Shown: in pieces, positions 1-6,307 of the stretch | Numbering within the stretch: position 1 is the first letter of the stretch | Layout: each line of letters opens with the position of its first letter | Assembly: GCF_001423295.1 (NCBI RefSeq) | Contig: NZ_LMNG01000005.1 | Coordinates: 586 to 64,585, forward strand | Length of the DNA: 64,000 nucleotides | Direction: 5' to 3' | Source: Methylobacterium sp. Leaf112 | Lineage (GTDB): Bacteria; Pseudomonadota; Alphaproteobacteria; Rhizobiales; Beijerinckiaceae | Made by a program: the position numbers and the translations under genes | Notes under the pieces: generated by a model | Told to the model about the DNA's origin: nothing | What the model saw: the letters and a program-made list of their open reading frames with translations, nothing else | Databases searched by the model: none

Positions 1-1
1 G

Positions 2-610
2 GCGCTCAGCCCGGTGATGCTCGGCGTGGCCTTGGCCGTCGCCCTCACCTCGCCCGGTCCGGTCCTGTTCCGGCAGAAGCGCTACGGCTTCAACAACGAA
101 CTCATCGAGGTCTACAAGTTCCGCTCGATGTACGTGACCCAGAGCGATGCGGGAGCCGCCAAGCTGGTGACGCGCAACGACCCGCGGGTGACGCCGGTGG
201 GCCGCTTCATCCGCCGGACGTCCCTGGACGAGTTGCCGCAGCTGTTCAACGTGATCAAGGGCGAGTTGTCCCTCGTCGGACCACGCCCCCATGCCCTTCA
301 GGCCAAGGCCGCCAACACGCTCTACGATCAGGTGGTGGACGGTTATTTCGCCCGCCACAAGGTCAAGCCGGGGATCACCGGCTGGGCGCAGGTCAACGGC
401 TGGCGTGGCGAGCCCCGCCACAAGGTCAAGCCGGGGATCACCGGCTGGGCGCAGGTCAACGGCTGGCGTGGCGAGACCGACACCAGCGACAAGATCCAGC
501 GCCGGGTCGAACACGACCTGCACTATATCGAAAACTGGTCGGTTCTGTTCGACATCAAGATCATGCTCGCGACGCCCCTGTCGCTGTTCCGGACCCAGAA
601 CGCATATTGA
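2..610 (+). CDS. Polyprenyl-phosphate sugar-1-phosphate transferase (WcaJ/bacterial sugar transferase family), 5' end cut by the window
   Basis: This is the C-terminal catalytic part of a bacterial sugar transferase, the enzyme that loads the first sugar phosphate onto undecaprenyl phosphate at the inner membrane for exopolysaccharide or O-antigen synthesis. The open frame runs in from the window edge, so the N-terminal membrane part is missing. Family motifs are visible: a membrane helix followed by SPGPVLFRQKRYG, YKFRSM, a TSLDELPQ motif, LSLVGPRP and VKPGITGWAQVNGWRGETD. The GITGWAQVNGWRGE segment occurs twice in a row because of an in-frame 63-bp tandem duplication, adding 21 residues inside the conserved domain. 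The family has one copy, so activity is uncertain. The protein otherwise ends normally with the C-terminal hydrophobic segment. Confidence 0.9.
   Translation, partial: ALSPVMLGVALAVALTSPGPVLFRQKRYGFNNELIEVYKFRSMYVTQSDAGAAKLVTRNDPRVTPVGRFIRRTSLDELPQLFNVIKGELSLVGPRPHALQAKAANTLYDQVVDGYFARHKVKPGITGWAQVNGWRGEPRHKVKPGITGWAQVNGWRGETDTSDKIQRRVEHDLHYIENWSVLFDIKIMLATPLSLFRTQNAY
351..475 (+). repeat. In-frame 63-bp-period tandem duplication inside the sugar transferase gene
   Basis: Bases 351-412 and 414-475 are identical over 62 bp, one base apart, giving a period of 63 bp (21 codons). The duplicated segment encodes HKVKPGITGWAQVNGWRGE, normally single-copy in this family. Frame is preserved, so the protein gains 21 residues rather than being truncated. 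It may be a recent slippage event or an assembly artefact. Confidence 0.95.
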
Positions 611-671
611 TCCGCACGCCCGGATCGAAGACGCCCTTTCGGGGGCGAACGATCGGGGCGGGAGCGACGGC

Positions 672-2048
672 ATGACAACGAACGCAGGGACGGCTCGACA
701 GCTCGATGCGCTGGGACGCGGCGATCTCGGCGGCATCCGTGAACTACGCCTGTCAGGCGGCCTCACGGAGTTTCCGCGCGATCTCTTCGGTCTCGCCGAC
801 AGCCTGGAAATTCTCGACCTCGGCGCCGGCTCCTTGAACCGCTTGCCCGACGATCTGGGGCGATTGACCAAGCTTCGAGTGCTGTTCTGCTCCGGCAATC
901 CCTTCGACCGGCTGCCGCCCGCGCTCGGTGACTGCCCGGCCCTCAGCCAGATCGGCTTTCGCGGCTGCGGCCTGAGGGAGGTTCCCGGCGAGGCCCTGCC
1001 GCCGCTCCTGCGTTGGCTGACCCTGACGGACAACCGGATCGCCCGCCTGCCCGACGCCATCGGGCAACGGCGAGGGTTGCAGAAGCTGATGCTGTCGGGA
1101 AACCGACTCACCGCCCTGCCCGAAAGTCTCGCGGACGCCGCACACCTCGAATTGCTCAGGCTCTCCGCCAACGCGCTGGATGCCCTGCCGGCTTGGCTCG
1201 CAGCGCTGCCGTCCCTGGCTTGGCCGACCTGGGCCGGCAACCCGTTGGAAGGCGGTCCCCTACCGGCGGATGACAGAAGAATCCCGTGGTCCGACCTCGC
1301 GGTCGGCGAACGTCTCGGCGAGGGCGCATCGGGGCAGGTCTTCGCGGCCCTGTGGAAACGCGACGGAATCGAAGCCGGCAAGTCTGTCACCTCGAACAAG
1401 CCTTCCACCTCGAACAAGCCTGCCACCTCGAACAAGCCTGCCACCCCGAACACGCCCGTCGCCCTGAAGATGTTCAAGGGCGCCATGACCAGCGACGGGT
1501 TGCCGGACCGCGAGATGGAGGCATGCCTCGCAGCGGGGCCGCACCCGAACCTCACCGGGGGCCTCGGCCGCCTCGTCGATCATCCGGAAGGAGCGCAAGG
1601 ACTCATCATGCCGCGCCTGCCCGGTGATTGGCGGGTGCTGTCCGGGCCGCCGAGCCTGGAAAGCTGTAGCCGCGACGTCTACGAGCCTGGCCTGAGCTTC
1701 GACAAGGAGGTGGTCCGTGCCATCGCCCGGAGCATCGCGACGGCGGCGTGCCATCTGCACGCGGGCGGCCTCCTGCACGGCGATCTCTACGCTCACAACG
1801 TTCTGTGGGACGGGACGATGGGCGAAGCCGTCCTGAGCGATTTCGGCGCCGCCTGCCGTCTGCCGCCCGGCGATGCCGGCGCGTCCCTTCGGCGGATCGA
1901 GGTGCGGGCTTGGGGAATTCTGCTCGGCGAGCTGCTGGCCCGCTGCTCCGCCCCCTTGCCGGACCTCGTCGCCCTCGCGGAAGCCTGCACGCAGCCCGAG
2001 GTGATGCGAAGGCCCCTCATGGCCGAGGTCGTCATGGCCCTCGCCTGA
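672..2048 (+). CDS. Leucine-rich-repeat protein kinase
   Basis: A 458-residue cytoplasmic protein joins about six leucine-rich repeats (roughly residues 20-200; units such as LEILDLGAGSLNRLPDDLG and LQKLMLSGNRLTALP) to a eukaryotic-like protein kinase domain (about 215-458). Kinase landmarks are GEGASGQV (nucleotide loop), VALK (ATP-anchoring lysine), HGDLYAHNVL (catalytic loop, HGD instead of HRD) and DFGAA (metal binding). The C-lobe is short. Between the glycine loop and the lysine lies a low-complexity insert of SNKP-type repeats encoded by an 18-bp minisatellite. The ATG at 672 is chosen because the open frame further upstream overlaps the sugar transferase gene and gives low-complexity sequence. 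Proteins of this LRR-kinase architecture are common in proteobacteria, but their substrates are largely unknown. Confidence 0.85.
   Translation: MTTNAGTARQLDALGRGDLGGIRELRLSGGLTEFPRDLFGLADSLEILDLGAGSLNRLPDDLGRLTKLRVLFCSGNPFDRLPPALGDCPALSQIGFRGCGLREVPGEALPPLLRWLTLTDNRIARLPDAIGQRRGLQKLMLSGNRLTALPESLADAAHLELLRLSANALDALPAWLAALPSLAWPTWAGNPLEGGPLPADDRRIPWSDLAVGERLGEGASGQVFAALWKRDGIEAGKSVTSNKPSTSNKPATSNKPATPNTPVALKMFKGAMTSDGLPDREMEACLAAGPHPNLTGGLGRLVDHPEGAQGLIMPRLPGDWRVLSGPPSLESCSRDVYEPGLSFDKEVVRAIARSIATAACHLHAGGLLHGDLYAHNVLWDGTMGEAVLSDFGAACRLPPGDAGASLRRIEVRAWGILLGELLARCSAPLPDLVALAEACTQPEVMRRPLMAEVVMALA
1389..1460 (+). repeat. 18-bp minisatellite, four units, coding T-S-N-K-P-A
   Basis: Four consecutive 18-bp units (1389, 1407, 1425 and 1443) encode TSNKPS, TSNKPA, TSNKPA and TPNTPV inside the kinase N-lobe. 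The last unit is diverged. Whole-unit changes keep the reading frame. Confidence 0.9.
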
Positions 2049-2055
2049 TATGCGA

Positions 2056-2087
2056 AGAGGGCCGCTCCCGACCGGGAACGACCCTCT
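2056..2087. terminator. Hairpin between convergent genes (bidirectional terminator candidate)
   Basis: AGAGGGCCGCTCCCG and CGGGAACGACCCTCT pair over 15 positions with two G-U pairs and a two-base loop. It sits 8 bp after the kinase stop and 26 bp from the stop of the convergent small secreted protein. There is no clear T-run on either side. Confidence 0.6.
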
Positions 2088-2112
2088 CTGACACGAGCCG
2101 GAGACGGAAGGG

Positions 2113-2472
2113 CTACGGCAGGGCGCCGGCCTTCTCCTTCACCTGGGTCATGGTATCCTCACATCCCTTGGTATCGCCGGCCTTGTCCTGAGTACGCGCT
2201 TTCTTGATCAGGTCGCGCGCCTCGGCGACGCCACCGGCGCTCGCCTTGGTCGAGGGATCGGTGGGCTTGCCGGCCGGGGGCTTGTCGAGGGCCTTGTCCG
2301 AGTTGGATGTCGTCGGACCACCGGCCGGCTCCTTGCCGGTCACCTTCTCCGCACCGGTGCTGTCGAGACGCCGCTCGATGGTGGCGATCTGATCGGTACA
2401 GGAGGAGGCGAGGACAGGCCCGGCAGAACCGAGCATCAGGAGGGCGGCCGGCAGAACGTAGCGAATCTGCAT
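2113..2472 (-). CDS. Small secreted protein next to lanmodulin, function unknown
   Basis: A 119-residue protein with a clear Sec signal peptide (MQIRYVLPAALLMLGSAG, cleavage near VLA-SS). The mature part has one Cys near each end (SSCTDQ and KGCEDT), suggesting a disulfide. In between is a Pro/Gly/Lys-rich, probably disordered segment, followed by a charged helix. The ATG at 2472 is preferred over the TTG at 2475 because AGGA lies 8 bases upstream of it. It lies 40 bp downstream of lanM on the same strand and is probably co-transcribed. From memory, M. extorquens AM1 also has a small exported protein gene directly after lanM, so it may belong to the lanthanide system. I recognise no domain. 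Confidence 0.75.
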   Translation of the reverse strand: MQIRYVLPAALLMLGSAGPVLASSCTDQIATIERRLDSTGAEKVTGKEPAGGPTTSNSDKALDKPPAGKPTDPSTKASAGGVAEARDLIKKARTQDKAGDTKGCEDTMTQVKEKAGALP

Positions 2473-2512
2473 CAATTATTTCCTTGAGGGACGGCCGCCC
2501 CTGAGGAACGGC

Positions 2513-2914
2513 TTACTGCAACAGCGTCGCAAGAGAAGCGCCGGCGGGCGAAGCGAGTTCCTTGGCATCGATGGTGCCCTCGGCATCCGGGTCTGCGGCC
2601 TTAAAGCGCGCAGCCACCACGGCGAGGTATTCCTTCTTGTCGAGGGTGCCGTCGCTGTCCGGATCGGCGGCCTTCAGCTCGGCGGCGGTGAGGCGGCCGT
2701 TCAGCTCCTTGGCGTCGAGGGTGCCGTCCTTGTCCGGGTCGAGCATGTCGAACTGCTTCGCAGCAGCGGCCTGAGCCTCCTTGAGATCGATGGTGCCATC
2801 CTTGTCGGGATCGAACGCCGCGACGCTGGCCGGGGCGGCGAAGGCGGGGGCGGCGACACCGAGGCCGAGGGCGGCGAACAGAAGGGCGGCAGCGGACAAA
2901 CGCGACGTCATCAT
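2513..2914 (-). CDS. lanM: Lanmodulin, periplasmic lanthanide-binding EF-hand protein
   Basis: A 133-residue exported protein with a signal peptide (about 1-27) and four EF-hand loops, each with proline at loop position 2 and aspartate at position 9: DPDKDGTIDLKE (35-46), DPDKDGTLDAKE (59-70), DPDSDGTLDKKE (84-95) and DPDAEGTIDAKE (108-119). Proline at position 2 and the short 12-13 residue linkers between loops are hallmarks of lanmodulin, which binds lanthanides with picomolar affinity in the periplasm of methylotrophs. Loop starts at 35, 59, 84 and 108 coincide with those I recall for M. extorquens LanM. Loop 4 differs from that protein: D instead of N at position 1, and E instead of D at position 5. 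AGGAGA lies 6 bases before the ATG. The neighbouring lut cluster supports the call. Confidence 0.95.
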   Translation of the reverse strand: MMTSRLSAAALLFAALGLGVAAPAFAAPASVAAFDPDKDGTIDLKEAQAAAAKQFDMLDPDKDGTLDAKELNGRLTAAELKAADPDSDGTLDKKEYLAVVAARFKAADPDAEGTIDAKELASPAGASLATLLQ

Positions 2915-3285
2915 AAGAAGTCTCCTAAAATCAGGACGCAGAACGAAACCGTTCTCCGAGGTCGAGGGCGGATCTGGTCTCGGGGTACCGGAGCCCCCCG
3001 CGGCGAGCTACGCCGTCTCGCCGCATTGCCTAATTGACCCGGGAGAATCTGGCAATACCCACTGGGACTTTTCCCTGATTCGGAACCTGGAGCCCGGCCA
3101 GCGGGTGCCCGCATCGAAGCGGGCCATCGCGCAGGCCGAAACGCGAACGGCGCGGCTCCAAGGGAGCCGCGCCGAATGCCGAGCGAGAAGACCGGTCCCC
3201 GCGCCTCGCCGGCACGGCGAGCAGGGGGCGGACCGGTCCTGGAGATCAGAGGCGCGCCTGGGAGATCAGAGGCGTGCCTGGGAGA
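2915..3285. other. 371-bp non-coding gap between lutG and lanM; no TonB receptor gene
   Basis: No credible gene is seen on either strand. The gap holds the lanM ribosome-binding site and presumably its promoter, a perfect 11-bp hairpin (3149-3173), a second dyad (CTCGCCG/CGGCGAG near 3207-3223) flanked by GACCGGTCC and GGACCGGTC, and most of a 20-bp triplicate repeat. In the M. extorquens lut cluster this position holds the lanthanophore TonB receptor gene lutH. No fragment resembling a TonB plug or barrel is visible here. Confidence 0.7.
3149..3173. terminator. Perfect 11-bp-stem hairpin downstream of lutG
   Basis: GGCGCGGCTCC (3149-3159) pairs exactly with GGAGCCGCGCC (3163-3173) across a 3-base loop. 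It lies about 110 bp beyond the lutG stop on the transcript side. There is no T-run, so it could be a Rho-independent-like stop or an mRNA-stabilising stem. Confidence 0.5.
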
Positions 3286-3300
3286 TCAGAGGCGTGCCTG
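3241..3300. repeat. 20-bp unit repeated three times across the lutG stop codon
   Basis: GGAGATCAGAGGCGYGCCTG occurs at 3241, 3261 and 3281; the first copy has C and the others T at the variable position. The lutG stop codon lies in the 3281 copy, so each copy contains a potential stop and the duplication leaves the protein unchanged. Confidence 0.9.
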
Positions 3301-3918
3301 GATCTTGCGGGCGATCTCGCCCAGGCGCTGCTCCAGGAGGGTCGGAACCTCGCAGACATAGGTCAGGGACTGGCTGCGCTCCTGGAAGATGCGCCGGTCC
3401 CAGGCGAACTTGGTCTCCAATTCGGACGCTTCCTTGGGCATGTCGCGCGCGTCCTGCGCGCTCGGACCGTCCTTCGTCGCGCTGATCTTGTCGGCCTCGT
3501 CGCGAATGCGTTCGGCCATGCGGCGCTGTCCCTGGGCGTAGCGGCCAATACCGGCGATGACCTTGTTGCGCTCGCCGTTGAGGACCTCGAACACCCCGGC
3601 GAAGACCCGGGTCAGACGCTTGCCCTTCTCCGCTCCGGCGGTCTCGCCGAAGGCGTCGAGGAGCGGATCGACCTCGTTGAGCGGCGTCCGGCGCGAGGCG
3701 ATCTTCTGCGCGAGTTGCGCCGCCTCGAAATCGTCGCCCCAGGCGCCGGCCTCGGCGAGATCCGGCCCGGTCCAAACCGTGCCGGGGCTGAGGGTGGAGA
3801 CCTTGCGCTGGACGCAGGGCCAATCGGGATCGCCCTTGGGCTGGGCGAGGGCCGGTCCGGCCAGCAGACCGAGGGCGAGGAGCGAGAGGGTGCAAGAACG
3901 GATCATGGAGCGGATCAT
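3286..3918 (-). CDS. lutG: Exported protein LutG of the lanthanide uptake cluster
   Basis: A 210-residue protein with a signal peptide (MIRSMIRSCTLSLLALGLLAG, cleavage near ALA-QP). The mature part is helical and charged with two cysteines (DWPCVQ near the start, TYVCEV near the end) that may form a disulfide. The ATG at 3918 overlaps the stop of the permease gene (ATGA), showing translational coupling. Its position directly after the ABC permease gene matches lutG of M. extorquens, an exported protein of unknown biochemical role. A second ATG at 3906 is in frame. The stop codon lies inside a 20-bp triplicate repeat. Confidence 0.75.
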   Translation of the reverse strand: MIRSMIRSCTLSLLALGLLAGPALAQPKGDPDWPCVQRKVSTLSPGTVWTGPDLAEAGAWGDDFEAAQLAQKIASRRTPLNEVDPLLDAFGETAGAEKGKRLTRVFAGVFEVLNGERNKVIAGIGRYAQGQRRMAERIRDEADKISATKDGPSAQDARDMPKEASELETKFAWDRRIFQERSQSLTYVCEVPTLLEQRLGEIARKIQARL

Positions 3919-4790
3919 GCGGGGTCTCCGGCCGGGCCACCGCGCCGGGCCATGATGCCACGGCCGGGATCGTAGGCGACGACGGCGAGGGTGAAGAAGG
4001 CGAGGGTCGTCCCGAGGACGACCGCGCAGGCGACGGGTGCGAACTGCCCGTAGAGGGCGAAGCGCACGAGCTGCACCGCATGGGTGAAGGGGTTCGCCAT
4101 GCAGATGAGGTAGAGGCTCTCGGAGGATTCGCGGATGCGCCAGAGCGGGTAGAGGGCCGAGGAGGCGAAGAACATCGGGAAGATCACGAAGTTCATCACG
4201 CTGGCGAAATTCTCGAGCTGCTTGACCATCGACGACAGCAGCAAGCCGATGGAGCCGAGCATGAGCCCCGCCGCAATGAAGGCGGGCAGGGCCGCGACGT
4301 AGCCGATGGTCGGAATGTCGAGTTCCCAGAACCAGGCGATGGCCAGAAACGCGTAAGCCTGCACCACCGAGACGGTGACGCCGGCGATCAGCTTGGCGAG
4401 CAACAGCAGCCAGCGCGGATAGGGGCTGGTAAGCAGCACCTTCATCGAGCCGACCTCGCGGTCGTAAACCATCGACAGGGACGATTGCATGCCGTTGAAC
4501 AGCTGGATCATCACGGCGAGACCCGGCACCACGTAGACCTCGTAGAGCACGTAGGTCTGGTAGGGCGGCTCGATGGAGACGCCCAGCGTGTTGCGGAACC
4601 CCGCCGCGAAGATGAACAGCCACACCAGGGGCCGCACCAAGGCGGAGAAGAACCGCTCCTTCTGATTGAAGAACCGCAGCAGCTCGCGCCGAACGATACC
4701 GCCAAGGCAGATGAGGTAGCCGACGGCGTCGAGGCGTCCGAGATGAGTCACGGGTTTGTCGACGGGGGCCGGTGCGAGGGTCTTGCTCAT
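3915..4790 (-). CDS. lutF: ABC-2 type permease of the lanthanide/PQQ-alcohol-dehydrogenase-associated transporter
   Basis: A 291-residue inner-membrane protein with about six hydrophobic helices (LVWLFIFAAGF, VVQAYAFLAIAWFW, FIAAGLMLGSIGLLL, FVIFPMFFASSALYP and a C-terminal pair). The layout is that of ABC-2 type permeases associated with PQQ-dependent alcohol dehydrogenases. It should form the channel driven by LutE. The first ATG of the family-like sequence (4790) overlaps the LutE stop as ATGA, and its own stop overlaps lutG the same way, so E-F-G are translationally coupled. The ABC-2 type is more often associated with export, which is odd for an uptake system. Confidence 0.85.
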   Translation of the reverse strand: MSKTLAPAPVDKPVTHLGRLDAVGYLICLGGIVRRELLRFFNQKERFFSALVRPLVWLFIFAAGFRNTLGVSIEPPYQTYVLYEVYVVPGLAVMIQLFNGMQSSLSMVYDREVGSMKVLLTSPYPRWLLLLAKLIAGVTVSVVQAYAFLAIAWFWELDIPTIGYVAALPAFIAAGLMLGSIGLLLSSMVKQLENFASVMNFVIFPMFFASSALYPLWRIRESSESLYLICMANPFTHAVQLVRFALYGQFAPVACAVVLGTTLAFFTLAVVAYDPGRGIMARRGGPAGDPA

Positions 4791-5545
4791 GCGGCCTGCT
4801 TGGCGGGTTCGGCGACGAGGCGGCGGAAGGCGGCTTCCAAGGACTCGGTTCCTTGGGCGATGGAGCCGGCGGTGCCGCGTGCGACCACGCGGCCTTTGTG
4901 CAGGACGATGGCGGCGTCGCCTGCTTCGATCTCCTCGAAAATGTGGGTCGCCCACAGGACCGACAGGCCTTCCTCGCGCACCAGCGCCCGCACGATGGCG
5001 ACGATGTCGGCCCGCGATTCGAGGTCGAGGCCGACGGTGGGCTCGTCGAGCAGAAGCAGGCGCGGACCGTGGATGAGGGAGCGGGCGATCTCGATGCGCC
5101 GGGACTGGCCGCCCGACAGGGTCCGGACCTTGTCGTCGCGCCGATCAAGGAGCCCGACGCGGGTGAGCAGCGTCTGGATCCGTTCCTTGGCCGCCCTGCG
5201 GGTCATGCCGTGGAGACTCGCATGGTAGAGGAGGTTCTGCGCCACCGTGAGGTCGGTATCCAGGGTGCGGGCCTGGAACACCACACCGAGGCGGGCGAGC
5301 GCCCGGCTCGGCTCCCGGTCGAGGGCATGGCCGAGGATCGAGACCCGTCCGTCCTGGTTGGCGTAGAGCCGCGTGATCACCGAGAACAATGTCGTCTTGC
5401 CGGCTCCGTTGGGGCCGAGGAGGGCGGTGAACCGGCCGCGAACGACGCTGAGGGACACGTCGGACAGGGCCGCGCGGGAGCCGAAACGATGGCTCACGTT
5501 CGCGACCTCGAGGGCGGTGCTCTCCGTCACGAGGTCGGCGCTCAA
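4787..5545 (-). CDS. lutE: ABC transporter ATP-binding protein of the lanthanide system
   Basis: A complete ABC ATPase of about 252 residues: Walker A GPNGAGKTT, Q-loop VVFQ, signature LSGGQSRR, Walker B LLLLDEPT, D-loop GLDLES and switch histidine ATH. It powers the LutF permease from the cytoplasmic face. No ATG fits near the domain. A TTG at 5545 overlaps the lutD stop (TTGA) and a GTG lies at 5530; the next in-frame ATG (5587) would extend well into lutD with an arginine-rich tail, so I reject it. The family is the one described with PQQ-dependent alcohol dehydrogenase systems. Confidence 0.88.
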   Translation of the reverse strand: MSADLVTESTALEVANVSHRFGSRAALSDVSLSVVRGRFTALLGPNGAGKTTLFSVITRLYANQDGRVSILGHALDREPSRALARLGVVFQARTLDTDLTVAQNLLYHASLHGMTRRAAKERIQTLLTRVGLLDRRDDKVRTLSGGQSRRIEIARSLIHGPRLLLLDEPTVGLDLESRADIVAIVRALVREEGLSVLWATHIFEEIEAGDAAIVLHKGRVVARGTAGSIAQGTESLEAAFRRLVAEPAKQAA

Positions 5546-5784
5546 GGCTTCAGGGCCCGGCGGGCGTCGCCGACGGCGTCGAGGCACTCGTCGAACTCGC
5601 CCTCGCCCAGCTCGCGCTCGGCGACTCGGAGCGCCTTCTTGAGCTTGCCCTGGAGGGGTTCGGCCGGGTTCTTGCCGAGCTCCATCCGGATCATGCCGAT
5701 GCCGTCCGTGCAGGCGGTCCTGTCGTCGGCGAGCGCCGGGCTCGCCAGGACGGCGGCAGCGAGGGCGAGGAGGGGCAAGCGCAT
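5542..5784 (-). CDS. lutD: Small exported protein LutD
   Basis: An 80-residue protein: signal peptide (MRLPLLALAAAVLASPALA), then a short helical domain with two cysteines (TACTDG, DECLDA) likely to pair. The ATG at 5784 has a GGGG stretch 6 bases upstream; ATG 5790 is the alternative and would add two residues. It lies 9 bp after lutC and overlaps the lutE start. Position in the cluster matches lutD of M. extorquens. No function can be read from the sequence. Confidence 0.7.
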   Translation of the reverse strand: MRLPLLALAAAVLASPALADDRTACTDGIGMIRMELGKNPAEPLQGKLKKALRVAERELGEGEFDECLDAVGDARRALKP

Positions 5785-5793
5785 GAACATCCC

Positions 5794-6228
5794 CTACTTC
5801 ACGATGAACTTGCCGGTCATGCCCTTGGACTCCAGTCCATGGACTGACCAGGGGTATTCGCCCGGCTTGATCGTCACGAACTCGATGGCGATCTCGCCCG
5901 GATCGTCGAATTCGAGGTGGTCCGGCGGACCGCTGCCGTGGATCTCGAGGTGCTGGATGACGATCTGGTTGAACCAGATGTTGCGGAAGAACTCGGTGGC
6001 GTAGAACTTGTACTCTTGCCGGCCCTTGGCGACGATGCGCAGGCGGTAGGCCTTGCCGGATTCGAGTTCGATCTCCCGGTTCTCGACGACGTAGTCATTG
6101 CCCTCCTCGTTGCCGAGGACGAGATCGGGCAGGTTCGACCGCTTCTTGGTGAGATCGACGGCGGAGGCAGGTCCGGCCATCATCCAGGCCGCGAGCCCGA
6201 GGGCCGCCGCACGCATCGTTCGCTTCAT
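5794..6228 (-). CDS. lutC: Periplasmic cupredoxin-like protein LutC
   Basis: A 144-residue protein with a signal peptide (MKRTMRAAALGLAAWMMAG). The mature part has the beta-rich pattern of cupredoxin-fold proteins, ending in IKPGEYPWSVHGLESKGMTG, which resembles the C-terminal ligand loop (G-x-Y-x-W-x-V-H-x-x-x-x-x-M). However, the usual copper cysteine of that loop is absent, so it may not be a type-1 copper site. The start at 6228 follows a GGGAGG; the upstream in-frame ATG would spoil the signal peptide. It sits between the beta-propeller and lutD, as in the M. extorquens lut cluster. Confidence 0.72.
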   Translation of the reverse strand: MKRTMRAAALGLAAWMMAGPASAVDLTKKRSNLPDLVLGNEEGNDYVVENREIELESGKAYRLRIVAKGRQEYKFYATEFFRNIWFNQIVIQHLEIHGSGPPDHLEFDDPGEIAIEFVTIKPGEYPWSVHGLESKGMTGKFIVK

Positions 6229-6307
6229 CACGTCCGCGGATCCTCCCGTTTGCCGCCCCATGGCGTTCGCCTCCCCACGCCGGAAAGGGCGAACGCACCC
6301 AAAAAGA

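Noticed and set aside
291..671. Extension of the LRR-kinase frame upstream to 291, overlapping the sugar transferase gene
   Set aside because: The upstream part is out of frame with the sugar transferase and gives Arg/Pro/Ser-rich sequence that mirrors the 63-bp duplication; the LRR sequence starts well after ATG 672.
2915..3285. Possible lutH remnant in the gap
   Set aside because: No TonB box, plug-domain or barrel-like sequence is visible in any frame; it may be fully absent.
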